Assembly: GCF_014197135.1 (NCBI RefSeq)
Contig: NZ_JACIFA010000008.1
Coordinates: forward strand, 1 to 64,000
Direction of reading: 5' to 3'
From: Sphingomonas zeae
Lineage (GTDB): Bacteria > Pseudomonadota > Alphaproteobacteria > Sphingomonadales > Sphingomonadaceae
Length of the DNA: 64,000 nt
Both the position numbers and the translations under genes were made by a program. The stretch's first letter is position 1. The number at the start of each line of letters is the position of its first letter. Below, piece after piece: positions 9,267 to 18,537 of this stretch. The notes under the pieces were generated by a model that did no database searches, was not told the DNA's origin, and saw only the letters and a list, made by a program, of their open reading frames with translations.

Positions 9267-11762
9267 ATGACCAGCCGCGTATCGGGCGCCGTGACGGCCG
9301 TTCTCGGGCCGACCAACACCGGCAAGACGCACCTCGCGATCGAGCGGATGTGTGCGCATAGCAGCGGCATCATCGGCTTTCCCCTGCGGCTGCTGGCGCG
9401 CGAGGTCTATGACCGGGTCGTGGCGCTGAAAGGGCCGGAGAAGGTCGCGCTGGTCACGGGCGAGGAAAAGATCGTTCCCCCCGATGCGCGCTGGTTCCTG
9501 TGCACCGCCGAATCGATGCCCGATCGCGACGTCGCCTTTGTGGCGCTGGACGAAGCGCAGCTGGGCGCCGATCTGGAACGCGGTCATGTCTTTACCGATC
9601 GGTTGTTGCACCAGCGCGGTCGCGACGAGACGATGATCCTGGGCTCCGAAGCGCTGAAGCCCATGATCCGCGCGCTGGTTCCCGATGCCGAGATCATCGC
9701 GCGACCGCGCTTCTCCACCCTGACCTATGCCGGGGCCAAGAAGATCAGCCGTTTGCCCAAGCGGTCGGCGATCGTCGCCTTCTCGGCGGAAGAGGTTTAC
9801 GCCGTCGCCGAAATGCTGCGCCGCCTGCGCGGAGGTGCGGCGGTGGTGATGGGCGCGCTGTCGCCGCGTACGCGCAACGCCCAGGTTCAGATGTTCCAGG
9901 CGGGCGAAGTCGATTATCTCGTCGCCACCGATGCGATCGGCATGGGGCTGAACATGGATGTCGCGCATGTCGCCTTTGCCGGGCTACACAAGTTCGACGG
10001 CCGCCGCCGCCGTCGCCTGACCGTCGCCGAGATGGCGCAGATCGCCGGGAGAGCCGGACGCCACCACCGCGACGGCACGTTCGGCGCGCTGGCCGAGGAA
10101 GGCCCCGACGCCTTTCTGCCCGAAGAAATATTGGCGATCGAGGAGCATCGTTTTCCCCGTCTCGACCATCTTTACTGGCGTGACGGCGATCCCGAACTGT
10201 CGAGCATCGACGCGCTGATCAAAAGCCTGGAACGCAAGCCCGAACCCGGCGTGCTGCGCGCCGCGCCGATCGCCACCGATCTGCAGGTGCTCAAGCGCCT
10301 GGCCGACGAGCCCTGGGTCCGCGACCGGGTGCGGCGGCCCGCGATGGTCGCGCGGCTCTGGGCGGCGTGCGGCATTCCCGATTTCCGCAAAGTCGGCATC
10401 GATCCCCATGCCCGCTTCGTCTCGCGCGTGTTTGGCCACCTGTCCGAAGGCCTGGGCCATGTGCCGCACCAGTGGTTCGCCGACGAGATCGCGCGGCTCA
10501 ACAATATGGCGGGCGATGTCGAGACGCTGGCGGGCCGCCTCTCCGCGATCCGTAGCTGGGCCTATATCGCGCAGCGCGCCGACTGGCTAGCCGACCCCCG
10601 ACATTGGGCGGAACGCACCCGCGAGATCGAGGAGCGATTGTCCGACGGGCTTCATGCCAGCCTGACCCAGCGTTTCGTCGACAAGCGTACCACCGCGCTG
10701 ATCCGCCGCATCGGCGCCGATGCGGGCGTGCTGCCCGTCACCATCGGGCCGGAGGGCGAGGTGCTGGTCGAGGATCATCCCATCGGTCGGCTGGAGGGGT
10801 TCCGCTTTACCGTCGAGGCCGGCGCGCGGGCCAATGACAAGCGCCTGCTGCTCGCGGCGGCGGAAAAGCGACTGGGCACCGAGCGGTCGCGCCGCGCCGA
10901 AGCGCTGATCGCCGCCGGGCATGATGCGTTCACGCTTCAAGAGGATCGGCTGGTCTGGGACGGGCATGGCGTGGCGCGGCTGACGGCCGGACCGTCGCTG
11001 GGGCGACCGGTCCTGCGGCTGGAACGCGATCTGGACTGCCTGGCGCCGGTCCAGCGCGAGCAAGTGAAGACCCGGTTGGAGGCATGGCTGGCGCGGTCGC
11101 TCGACCGACAGCTTCCCGCGCTGGTCCGGCTGGCGGGGCTGGCGCGCGAGACCAAGGCGTCCCCCGCGATCCGCGCCGTCGCCGCCGCGCTGGAGGATGC
11201 CGGCGGCATCGCGCCGCGCCAGCCGCTGCGCCTGATGATCGATGCGCTGTCGCCCGAGGAGCGGCGGCGGTTGCGAGGGCTGGGGATCACCATCGGCACG
11301 CTCGACATATTCGACCCGCGTCTGCTCAAACCCGGTGCGGCGGCTTGGCGGCGTACGCTGATGACCTTATGGGGGCAAACGCCCGATCTCGCCCGGCCCG
11401 GCGCCACGATCCTGCGCCGCGACGAGCCGGGACGCGGCGTCGCCTCGGGCTATCGCCCCCTGGGCGAGCAGGCGGTGCGGATCGACCTGGTCGAGCGTAT
11501 CGCACGCGCCGCGCATGATGCGCGCGCGGGTCGCGGGCCGTTCGCCCCCGACGCCTCGCTGGCGACCTCGATCGGGTTGGAGGCGGCGACGCTCGACCGG
11601 CTGATGGGCGATCTGGGGTTCCGCAAGGTGCGCCCGGCAGCGGAGGGCGACGCCCCTCGCTGGATCTGGCGGGGCCGCCCCCCGGCGCGCCCGGCGCCGC
11701 GCGTCGAAGCGCGCCCCGGCAATGCCTTCGCGGCGCTTGCCGATTGGGGGCGGCCTTCGTGA
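9267..11762 (+). CDS. SUV3-like ATP-dependent RNA helicase
   Basis: 831 residues. Walker A is GPTNTGKTH at 14-22, Walker B is DEAQ at 95-98, motif V/VI are ATDAIGMGLNM and QIAGRAGRH near 225-270. The sequence GFPLRLLAREVYDR and the DEAQ-with-MGRAGR-like core are typical of the SUV3 family, the helicase of the mitochondrial degradosome, whose bacterial relatives are mainly alphaproteobacterial. The long C-terminal half has helical regions. It probably unwinds structured RNA in decay or maturation. The S4 RNA-binding gene follows 84 bp later. Confidence 0.88.
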   Translation: MTSRVSGAVTAVLGPTNTGKTHLAIERMCAHSSGIIGFPLRLLAREVYDRVVALKGPEKVALVTGEEKIVPPDARWFLCTAESMPDRDVAFVALDEAQLGADLERGHVFTDRLLHQRGRDETMILGSEALKPMIRALVPDAEIIARPRFSTLTYAGAKKISRLPKRSAIVAFSAEEVYAVAEMLRRLRGGAAVVMGALSPRTRNAQVQMFQAGEVDYLVATDAIGMGLNMDVAHVAFAGLHKFDGRRRRRLTVAEMAQIAGRAGRHHRDGTFGALAEEGPDAFLPEEILAIEEHRFPRLDHLYWRDGDPELSSIDALIKSLERKPEPGVLRAAPIATDLQVLKRLADEPWVRDRVRRPAMVARLWAACGIPDFRKVGIDPHARFVSRVFGHLSEGLGHVPHQWFADEIARLNNMAGDVETLAGRLSAIRSWAYIAQRADWLADPRHWAERTREIEERLSDGLHASLTQRFVDKRTTALIRRIGADAGVLPVTIGPEGEVLVEDHPIGRLEGFRFTVEAGARANDKRLLLAAAEKRLGTERSRRAEALIAAGHDAFTLQEDRLVWDGHGVARLTAGPSLGRPVLRLERDLDCLAPVQREQVKTRLEAWLARSLDRQLPALVRLAGLARETKASPAIRAVAAALEDAGGIAPRQPLRLMIDALSPEERRRLRGLGITIGTLDIFDPRLLKPGAAAWRRTLMTLWGQTPDLARPGATILRRDEPGRGVASGYRPLGEQAVRIDLVERIARAAHDARAGRGPFAPDASLATSIGLEAATLDRLMGDLGFRKVRPAAEGDAPRWIWRGRPPARPAPRVEARPGNAFAALADWGRPS

Positions 11763-11777
11763 ACCCGACATACAGAA

Positions 11778-11801
11778 CCACCCCGGCGGAGGCCGGGGTG
11801 G
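11778..11801 (+). terminator. Hairpin between helicase and S4 genes
   Basis: A perfect 10-bp inverted repeat (CCACCCCGGC, loop GGAG, GCCGGGGTGG) starts 16 bp after the helicase stop. It would form a very stable stem. There is no clear T-run after it, so it may attenuate rather than fully end transcription, or protect the mRNA 3' end. Confidence 0.5.
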
Positions 11802-11846
11802 CGGCATATTGTTGAATTTCTCCCACCGAAAGGACCATCCCGCCCC

Positions 11847-12167
11847 ATGACCGCCCGCGCGCCCGCCCTTGAGTCGATGCGGCTCGACCGTTTCCTCTGG
11901 TGGGCGCGGATCGCCAAGTCGCGCGAGACGGCGCAGGCGATGGCGTGCGACGGGCATTTCCGTATGGACGGCCGCGCGATCGACCGCGCCCATGCGCCGG
12001 TGCGGATCGGCAGCATCCTGACCTTTGCGCAACATGGGCAGGTCCGGGTGCTCAGGGTGGAATCGCTGCCCGTACGGCGCGGGCCGCCCGCCGAAGGGCG
12101 TGCCTGTTACTGCGATCTGGCTACTTCCCCGGTTTCGGGCGTTGACGGATCGCCACACGCGGCATAG
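11847..12167 (+). CDS. S4-domain RNA-binding protein (Hsp15-like)
   Basis: 106 residues. The S4 fold is clear: [18 protein letters not shown] (10-27), then [15 protein letters not shown] and a small barrel [19 protein letters not shown]. The family includes Hsp15, which binds free 50S subunits carrying nascent chains. It starts at ATG 11847. The gene sits between the SUV3-like helicase and fdxA, an arrangement often seen in alphaproteobacteria, which suggests a role in RNA or ribosome quality control. Confidence 0.85.
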   Translation: MTARAPALESMRLDRFLWWARIAKSRETAQAMACDGHFRMDGRAIDRAHAPVRIGSILTFAQHGQVRVLRVESLPVRRGPPAEGRACYCDLATSPVSGVDGSPHAA

Positions 12168-12196
12168 CAGCACGCGTTCGTACCTTGGGAGTTGTC

Positions 12197-12538
12197 ATGA
12201 CCTACGTCGTCACCGATGCCTGCATTCGCTGCAAGTATATGGACTGTGTCGAGGTGTGTCCCGTCGACTGCTTCTATGAGGGCGAGAACATGCTCGTCAT
12301 CAACCCGTCCGAATGCATCGACTGCGGCGTATGCGAGCCGGAATGCCCGGCCGAGGCGATCCTGCCCGATACCGAAAGCGGGCTGGAACAATGGCTGGAG
12401 CTGAACACCACCTTCTCCGCCCAATGGCCCAACGTGACGCGCAAGCTCGACCAGACGCCGCCCGACGCCGATGCGATGAAGGGCGTCGAGAACAAGTACG
12501 AGCAGTTCTTCAGCCCCGAACCGGGCAAGGGCGACTGA
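12197..12538 (+). CDS. fdxA: Seven-iron ferredoxin FdxA
   Basis: 113 residues, starting at ATG 12197 behind GGGAG. The cluster ligands are C9, C17, C21 ([15 protein letters not shown]) and C40, C43, C46, C50 ([12 protein letters not shown]), the usual 3Fe-4S plus 4Fe-4S pattern of Azotobacter-type ferredoxin I. The C-terminal extension (residues 60-113) is also typical. It is a soluble electron carrier; the partner is not apparent from the neighbours. An in-frame ATG at 12185 is possible but adds residues not seen in the family. Confidence 0.92.
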   Translation: MTYVVTDACIRCKYMDCVEVCPVDCFYEGENMLVINPSECIDCGVCEPECPAEAILPDTESGLEQWLELNTTFSAQWPNVTRKLDQTPPDADAMKGVENKYEQFFSPEPGKGD

Positions 12539-12785
12539 TCCCGCGATCCGCGACGCGCCTGACGCTACGGCGCAGGGCGTTGCGCCGGATGGTTCCCGCG
12601 GGATCGCGGAGATGCTGGTAATTTTGTTGCGACCATGCTATATGGTTCCGCGACGGGCATAGCTGTTTTTGCGACCGCCCGCCTTGATGTGTTCGACCCT
12701 TCCTTCCCGAGGCCGATGAGAACAGTGGACCCATTTCCGCTCGTCCGGCGCTCGTGCGAAGGCCTTTGACCCGGAAAGGCCCCCA

Positions 12786-13319
12786 ATGGCTGCCAAGGCG
12801 CTCCACTTCGACGTCGGTGACTATGTCGTGTATCCCAAACATGGCGTGGGCCGCGTTATCGAGCTGCAAAAGCAGGAAATCGCAGGGATGCAGCTCGAAC
12901 TCTATGTGCTGCGGTTCGAAAAGGAGCGCATGACGCTCCGCGTTCCCACCAACAAGGCCGAATCGGTCGGCATGCGCAAGCTGTCTTCGGACAAGACCAT
13001 GCGCGAGGCGATGGAAACGCTGAAGGGCAAGCCCAAGGTCAAGCGTACCATGTGGTCGCGCCGCGCCCAGGAATATGAAGCCAAGATCAACTCGGGCGAC
13101 CTGGTGTCGATCGCCGAAGTGGTCCGCGACCTGTTCCGCGCCGACGACCAGCCCGAGCAGAGCTATTCCGAACGGCAGATCTTCGAGGCCGCCACCAGCC
13201 GCCTCGCTCGCGAACTCGCCGCGATGGAAGAGGTGGATGAGCCGCGCGCCCAGGAAAAGATCCTGGAAATCCTGCGCGCCGCCGCCGCCATCTACAACAA
13301 GGAAAAGCCCGCCGCCTGA
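12786..13319 (+). CDS. carD: CarD family RNA polymerase-binding transcription regulator
   Basis: 177 residues. The N-terminal CarD/RID domain (FDVGDYVVYPKHGVGRV at about 8-22) binds the RNA polymerase beta subunit; the helical C-terminal part (about 75-170) contacts promoter DNA upstream of the bubble. CarD proteins stabilise open complexes, notably at rRNA promoters. The gene is monocistronic: a 247-bp gap precedes it and a strong terminator follows. Confidence 0.9.
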   Translation: MAAKALHFDVGDYVVYPKHGVGRVIELQKQEIAGMQLELYVLRFEKERMTLRVPTNKAESVGMRKLSSDKTMREAMETLKGKPKVKRTMWSRRAQEYEAKINSGDLVSIAEVVRDLFRADDQPEQSYSERQIFEAATSRLARELAAMEEVDEPRAQEKILEILRAAAAIYNKEKPAA

Positions 13320-13348
13320 TCGCGGTCGGTCTTCTCCGATAGGAACAA

Positions 13349-13378
13349 GGGGCGGTCCCATCCGGGGCCGCCCCTTTT
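13349..13378 (+). terminator. Rho-independent terminator of carD
   Basis: The arms GGGGCGGTCCC (13349-13359) and GGGGCCGCCCC (13364-13374) pair over 11 bp with one T-G wobble and a 4-nt loop, followed by TTTTCATTT. It lies 30 bp after the carD stop. Confidence 0.9.
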
Positions 13379-13436
13379 CATTTGCCCGACATGCCCAGCC
13401 ATGTGTATTACAACGTCAATACACAGGAGGCCGCTC

Positions 13437-14183
13437 ATGAGGAAATCCCCGCTTCTTCCCACGCTTCTCGGGCTGTTCGTACTCGTCATGCCCACCGCCT
13501 GCTCGTTCGAGAGCGATGCCAAGGGACAGGATATCCCTGCGCAAGGTTCGGGCACCACGCGCAGCTATGCCGTGCGCGATTTCACCTCCGTTTCCAGCAA
13601 CGGCAGCGATCCGATCGACATCCGGGTCGGCGGCGATTTTTCGGTGCGCGCCGAGGGGGCGGCGTCCGACCTCGACCAACTGCGCATCGCCCGGGATGGC
13701 GACACGCTGCGGATCGGCTTGAAGAAGGGCGTGCATTGGGGCCATCGCGGCAAGGTCCGCATCCTGGTGACGCTGCCGCGCCTCATCGAAGCAGGTTTGG
13801 CCGGTTCGGGGCGGATGCGCATCGACCGGGTGGAGGGCGCGCGCTTCAAGGGCGGGATCGCGGGCTCGGGCGACCTGGTGATCGGCGCGATGCGGGTCAA
13901 GCAGGCCCAGCTCGGCGTGGCGGGTTCGGGCTCGGTCAACGCCAGCGGTACGGTCGGCGCGCTGAAGATCGACATCGCCGGGTCGGGTGACGTGCGCGCC
14001 AATGGCCTCCATGCCAGACAGGCCGATGTCGGGATCGCCGGATCGGGCCAGGTGGCGGTTCAGGTCGACGGCCCGGCCAAGGTGTCGCTGAGCGGCTCGG
14101 GCGATGCCGATCTGGGGCCGAACTCGATTTGCACCGTGCGCAAGGCGGGATCGGGTACGGCACGTTGCGGGCGGACGCAGTAA
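13437..14183 (+). CDS. DUF2807 secreted/lipoprotein, paralogue 1
   Basis: 248 residues starting at ATG 13437 behind AGGAGG. The N-terminus is a signal with a possible lipobox at C22 (MPTAC). The rest is the DUF2807 beta-solenoid: a series of short repeats containing 'AGSG' (LAGSGRMRID, IAGSGDLVIG, VAGSGSVNAS, IAGSGDVRAN, IAGSGQVAVQ, LSGSGDADLG), each about 20 residues. This family is predicted to form putative adhesin-like or head-GIN domains in the envelope. The function is unknown. A second DUF2807 gene follows 37 bp later. Confidence 0.85.
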   Translation: MRKSPLLPTLLGLFVLVMPTACSFESDAKGQDIPAQGSGTTRSYAVRDFTSVSSNGSDPIDIRVGGDFSVRAEGAASDLDQLRIARDGDTLRIGLKKGVHWGHRGKVRILVTLPRLIEAGLAGSGRMRIDRVEGARFKGGIAGSGDLVIGAMRVKQAQLGVAGSGSVNASGTVGALKIDIAGSGDVRANGLHARQADVGIAGSGQVAVQVDGPAKVSLSGSGDADLGPNSICTVRKAGSGTARCGRTQ

Positions 14184-14220
14184 GGGGGCCTGCTTGCGAC
14201 ACGGCCGGGGCGGTGCAAGG

Positions 14221-14907
14221 ATGAAGGCGATGTCGATCCGTACCGTTTTCGCTGCCCTTGCCCTGGCCTTGTTGGCGGCCGCACCAGCTCAAGCCGCCGA
14301 ACGGCGGGTCGATCTGAGCAGCTTCGATAAGTTGCGCGTCGAGGGGCCGTTCCACGTCACGCTGACCACCGCGCTTTCGCCGCGCGGCCTGTTGGCCGGC
14401 GATGCCAAGGCGCTGCGCCAGGTCGAAGCGCTCGTGATGGGCAGTACGCTGGTCGTCCGGCGCTCGGGCAGCGGCGATGCGCCGGTTACGCTGACCCTCG
14501 CCGCGCCACCCCTCTCGGGCGTCACCGTCATCGGCGGCGCGCAGGTGACGGTGCAGGCGCTGAAAGGTGACGCGCTCGTCCTGTCGGTGACGGGCACCGG
14601 CGAATTGCGGATCGGCCGCGCCGATGGCGATCAGCTGGCCGCGACGCTGCTCGGCCCCGCCAGATTGTCGATCGATGGCGGGCGGGTGGGCAAGGCACGG
14701 TTGTCGGCCATCGGCCCCGCCACGATCGCCGCCGACGCGCTGGAGGCGGGCGACCTGGTCGCCACGCTGGACGGACCGGGCGAGATCGCTGCACGGGCGC
14801 GCTATACCGCGGCAGTCGCCAATGGAGGACTGGGCCGCGTCACCGTGGCGGGGACGCCCAAATGCCGGGTCACGGGTGGTGGTCCGGTCCGCTGCGGCGG
14901 AAAGTGA
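14221..14907 (+). CDS. DUF2807 secreted protein, paralogue 2
   Basis: 228 residues with a Sec signal peptide cleaved near APAQA-AE. It has the DUF2807 pattern (SSFDKLRVEGPFHVTL at the start of the mature part), but the repeats are degenerate: only occasional TGTG, LGPA, IGPA and DGPG turns remain. A second ATG at 14230 (MSIRTV) has a better-spaced AAGG and could be the true start. Its end overlaps the end of the convergent hydrolase gene by 38 bp. Confidence 0.8.
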   Translation: MKAMSIRTVFAALALALLAAAPAQAAERRVDLSSFDKLRVEGPFHVTLTTALSPRGLLAGDAKALRQVEALVMGSTLVVRRSGSGDAPVTLTLAAPPLSGVTVIGGAQVTVQALKGDALVLSVTGTGELRIGRADGDQLAATLLGPARLSIDGGRVGKARLSAIGPATIAADALEAGDLVATLDGPGEIAARARYTAAVANGGLGRVTVAGTPKCRVTGGGPVRCGGK

Positions 14908-15847
14908 CGGGCGCGCGCCGATCGAGAAAGTCGGCGATCGCGGCAAAGGCATTGGCGCGGATCGGATCGGCCTCGCGCAGGATTTCATGCGCACAGCCGC
15001 GGCCAAAGGCGACCAGCTCGCCATAGGGCAAGCGCTGCGCCATCCGCGCCGCCGCGCGGGCGTCGACCAGCCGATCGGCGAGCGCGACCAGCATCAGCAC
15101 CGGCGTCTCGATCCGCGACACAGCGGGATCGTCGCGCAAAGCCGCCGTCGCCCGGAACGCCTCGGCCACCCAATGCCAGCTTGGCGATCCGAGGCACAGA
15201 TCGGGCCGCGCCTGACGAAAGGCCTGCTGATCGGCGAAGCGGGCCAGGTCGTGAGTCAGCCTTTTCTGGCGCGCGGTCGCGGCGGCGGGCGTCTCCAGCC
15301 GTCGCCAGGCAGGACGCAGCGGATCGCCCCGTTCGACTTGCCACCGGGCGAACCGCGCGCCCGCCCATTGCCCCACCGGCGAGCGCAGCGCGAGCATCGG
15401 CGCGACCAGCACCACCGAATCGGGCGCGATGCTGCCCGATGCCAACGCGGCCAGCGTGACGAACCCGCCCATCGAATGCCCCAGCACGACATGCGGCCCC
15501 TCCCCCGGCCGTACCCAATCGGCATAAAAGGCCGCCAGATCCTCAACGAGATTGTCGAGCCGGTCGATATGCCCGGTCCCATCGGTCGTCAGCCGCCCCG
15601 ACCCGCCCTGCCCGCGCCAGTCGAACGCGGTCACATCCCACCCTTGCGCGCGGAAATGGTCGATCGCCTCGCCATATTTCTCGATCATGTCGGCGCGTCC
15701 CGTCTGAAACAGCAACCGTCCCCGCCGCGCCGTTTCCGGCGCACGCGCCCGATCATAGCGGCGATGCACCCAGCCATCGGGCGCGACCCAGCGCGACAAA
15801 AAGCGGGCTAGCGCGCCTCCGACCGGGTCCGATGAGGGTGTCGCCAT
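14870..15847 (-). CDS. Alpha/beta hydrolase (serine aminopeptidase S33 / monoglyceride lipase-like)
   Basis: 325 residues. The nucleophile elbow GHSMGG lies near residue 125, preceded by FDWRGQGGSGR (the oxyanion region). The acid and histidine are in LVALADRLVD and AHEIL near the C-terminus. The pattern fits the Hydrolase_4 (lysophospholipase / monoacylglycerol lipase) group. Start ATG 15847 (MATPSSD) is preferred to the ATG at 15889. It overlaps the convergent DUF2807 gene by 38 bp at the 3' ends. Confidence 0.85.
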   Translation of the reverse strand: MATPSSDPVGGALARFLSRWVAPDGWVHRRYDRARAPETARRGRLLFQTGRADMIEKYGEAIDHFRAQGWDVTAFDWRGQGGSGRLTTDGTGHIDRLDNLVEDLAAFYADWVRPGEGPHVVLGHSMGGFVTLAALASGSIAPDSVVLVAPMLALRSPVGQWAGARFARWQVERGDPLRPAWRRLETPAAATARQKRLTHDLARFADQQAFRQARPDLCLGSPSWHWVAEAFRATAALRDDPAVSRIETPVLMLVALADRLVDARAAARMAQRLPYGELVAFGRGCAHEILREADPIRANAFAAIADFLDRRAPVTFRRSGPDHHP

Positions 15848-15966
15848 AACCGTCCTTCGCGTCCGTCCACCAATAATAACGTCGATCAACGGGATACGCG
15901 AACAAAGCCCCCGTTCATGCGTTCATCGGAGAGCAACCTTTTGTTACAGTCATAAGGGGATCGTCC

Positions 15967-18354
15967 TTGCTGGGTCGTGCCTTGGCGAAGATATTGGGCT
16001 GGGCGCTGGCCCTGCTGGGGGGATTTTTCGCCGTGGCGGGCGGGTATCTCGCGCTGCTGGGCGGGTCGCCTTATTATGTCCTGACCGGGCTGGCGATGAT
16101 CCTGTCGGGCGCTTTGATCGGACGCGGCGATGAGCGCGGGCGCTGGCTCTATGTCGCCATCTGGGTCGCGACGCTCATCTGGGCGGTGTGGGAAGTCGGG
16201 TTCGATCCGCTTCAACTCGTCCCGCGCGTCGTCGCGCCGACCGTGTTGCTGATCCTGGTCGTCCTGCCCTGGATCGGCCGCGCACTGCGATCGTCCAAAT
16301 CGCGGACGCGCGTGGTACCCGCGGCTTTGGGCATCGCGGCGCTGGTGGTCGCCATGCCGATGCTCCGCACCCGCCCGGCCGAGGCGCAGGATCCCGATAC
16401 GCTCTCCCGCCAGACGCCCGCGAGCCTGCCGATCGCGGCGCAGGCCCCGGTCGGCGACTGGATCGATTATGGCGGCACGCTATCGGGCCAGCGTTATTCG
16501 GCGCTGTCACAGATCACGCCCGCCAATGTCGGCAAGCTGGAACTGGCCTGGACGCAGCGGACCGGCGATCCGCCCGACCGCGCCGAGTCGGTCGAGCACA
16601 AGCGCGAATATCATTCCGAAGCGACGCCGATCCAGATCGGCGACACGCTCTATACCTGTACCCCGCACTCGATCGTCCAGGCGATCGACGCGACGACGGG
16701 GCGCACCAAATGGAGTTGGAAGGATCAGGTCAGCCGTCAGGGCAACAGCTATCTGGTCTGTCGCGGCGTCGCCTATTACCAAGCGCCGGAGGGCACGCCA
16801 TGTCCGCGCCGCATCTTCGCACCCACCTTCGACGCGCGGATGATGGCGCTGGACGCCGATACGGGCAAGCCCTGCCCCGGCTTCGGCACCAATGGCGCGA
16901 TCGACCTTCGGCAGAGCATGGGCGTATCCGGTCCCGCAGACCAGATCAGCACCTCGCCCCCCGTCGTCGCCAACGGCCGGTTGATCGTCGGCGAACGCAT
17001 CGTCGACAACGTCAACCGCAACATCCCCAGCGGCGTGGTGCGCGCCTATGATCCGGTCACGGGCGCAGGAATCTGGGCATGGGATGTCGGCCGCTCACCC
17101 GACGCCATCCCGCCGCTGCCTGCGGGCGAGACCTATACGCGCGGCACGCCCAATGTCTGGGGCGCGATGACCGCCGATCCGGCCAATGGACTGGTCTATC
17201 TGGGTACCGGCAATGCCTCGCCCGATTATTGGATAGGCTGGCGGCGGCCGTTCGACGACCGGTTCGGCTCGGCGATCGTCGCGCTGGAGATCGCGACCGG
17301 CAAGCTGCGCTGGGTGCGCCAGCTCGTCCACCGTGACATGTGGGACATGGATATCCCGATCGGTCCGTCGCTGTTCGACTATCGCGCGCCGGATGGACGG
17401 ACGATCCCCGCGTTGATCCAGACGACCAAGATGGGACAGGTCTATTTCCTCAACCGCCTGACGGGAGCGCCGATCACGCCGATCGTCGAGCGACCTGCGC
17501 GGCAGGACGGCGCCACGCCGGGGGTGAAGGTCTCGCCGACCCAGCCCTGGTCGGTCGGCCTGCCCTCGTTCACGCCGCCCGCGCCGACCGAAAAGTCGAC
17601 TTGGGGCGCGACGCCGATCGATCAGCTTTTCTGCCGGATCGACATCCGCCGCGCGCAGGGGACGGGCATCTATCAGCCGACCGGCCTGAAGCCGATCATC
17701 GGCCATCCGGCGTTCGACGGCGTCACCGACTGGGGTGGCGCGGCGCTCGATCCGGTGCGGCAGGTGTTCACCGTCAATACGATGGAGATGCCGTTCAAGA
17801 TCTGGCTGATGCGCCGCGACGACCCCCGCGTGAAAAGCTATATGGAAAAGAAGAAGGGCGGCGAGAATGCGCGCGAGCCCAATCTCCAGACCCAGTATAA
17901 CACGCCCTATGTCGCGGTCGTCGCGGCGTGGATCGGTGTCTTCGGCGCACCATGCAACGCGCCGCCCTGGGGCCATCTGACCGCCGTCGACCTCAACACC
18001 AGGAAGGTGGTGTGGAAGAAGATACTGGGCACCGCGCAGGATACCGGGCTGTTCGGCAGCCATCTGGGCGTGCCGATCAAGACCGGCGTGCCCAATCTGG
18101 GTGGTTCGATCATCACCGCCTCGGGACTGGTGTTCATCGGGGCGACCACCGACCAGTATCTGCGCGCCTATGATTTGAAGTCGGGCAAGGTGCTGTGGCG
18201 CGCCCGACTGCCCGCGGGGGCGCAGGCGACACCGATGACCTATCGCGGGCGCGACGGGCGGCAATATGTCGTCATCACCGCCGGGGGGCATGGCGCGCTG
18301 GGGACGCGGTACGGGGATTACACGATGGCGTTCGCGTTGCCGAAGGGGGTGTGA
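15967..18354 (+). CDS. gcd: Membrane-bound PQQ-dependent glucose dehydrogenase
   Basis: 795 residues from a TTG start preceded by AAGGGGA. Residues 1-125 contain about five membrane helices (the quinone-binding anchor). The rest is an eight-bladed PQQ propeller starting near DWIDYGGTLSGQRYSAL and containing repeated tryptophan docking turns (GKLELAWTQR, GRTKWSWKD, GKLRWVRQ, GKVLWRARL). The enzyme oxidises glucose to gluconolactone in the periplasm and reduces ubiquinone. It needs the cofactor PQQ, whose synthesis genes are not in the window. The family length (about 800) is matched. Confidence 0.93.
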   Translation: MLGRALAKILGWALALLGGFFAVAGGYLALLGGSPYYVLTGLAMILSGALIGRGDERGRWLYVAIWVATLIWAVWEVGFDPLQLVPRVVAPTVLLILVVLPWIGRALRSSKSRTRVVPAALGIAALVVAMPMLRTRPAEAQDPDTLSRQTPASLPIAAQAPVGDWIDYGGTLSGQRYSALSQITPANVGKLELAWTQRTGDPPDRAESVEHKREYHSEATPIQIGDTLYTCTPHSIVQAIDATTGRTKWSWKDQVSRQGNSYLVCRGVAYYQAPEGTPCPRRIFAPTFDARMMALDADTGKPCPGFGTNGAIDLRQSMGVSGPADQISTSPPVVANGRLIVGERIVDNVNRNIPSGVVRAYDPVTGAGIWAWDVGRSPDAIPPLPAGETYTRGTPNVWGAMTADPANGLVYLGTGNASPDYWIGWRRPFDDRFGSAIVALEIATGKLRWVRQLVHRDMWDMDIPIGPSLFDYRAPDGRTIPALIQTTKMGQVYFLNRLTGAPITPIVERPARQDGATPGVKVSPTQPWSVGLPSFTPPAPTEKSTWGATPIDQLFCRIDIRRAQGTGIYQPTGLKPIIGHPAFDGVTDWGGAALDPVRQVFTVNTMEMPFKIWLMRRDDPRVKSYMEKKKGGENAREPNLQTQYNTPYVAVVAAWIGVFGAPCNAPPWGHLTAVDLNTRKVVWKKILGTAQDTGLFGSHLGVPIKTGVPNLGGSIITASGLVFIGATTDQYLRAYDLKSGKVLWRARLPAGAQATPMTYRGRDGRQYVVITAGGHGALGTRYGDYTMAFALPKGV

Positions 18355-18364
18355 TCCCGTTGAC

Positions 18365-18537
18365 CTTCGACTTCGCTCAGGCTGAACGGCGGTTGAGGAC
18401 CCGACCTTTCCTCTAGCCGCTCCCCTCCCGTAAACGGGAGGGGATGGGGGAGGGCCGGAGTCTCACCGAGACCATCGCTCATGGCAGGCCCCCTCCCCAA
18501 ACCCCTCCCCCCTACCGGGAGGAGGGGCTTAAAAAGT
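18365..18537. repeat. Intergenic repeat cluster: family B half-element plus two family A palindromes
   Basis: Positions 18365-18392 match one arm of repeat family B (CTTCGACTTCGCTCAG followed by GCTGAACGGCGG). Positions 18422-18443 are a family A palindrome (CCCCTCCCG TAAA CGGGAGGGG) followed by GATGGGGGAGGG and GAGTCTCACCGAG; a second, inverted family A copy ends at 18537. The whole gap between gcd and the convergent GH43 gene is repeat sequence. Confidence 0.75.

Noticed and set aside
12601..12660. Promoter for carD from TTGCGA and TATATG
   Set aside because: The spacer is only about 8-9 bp, too short for a sigma-70 promoter.
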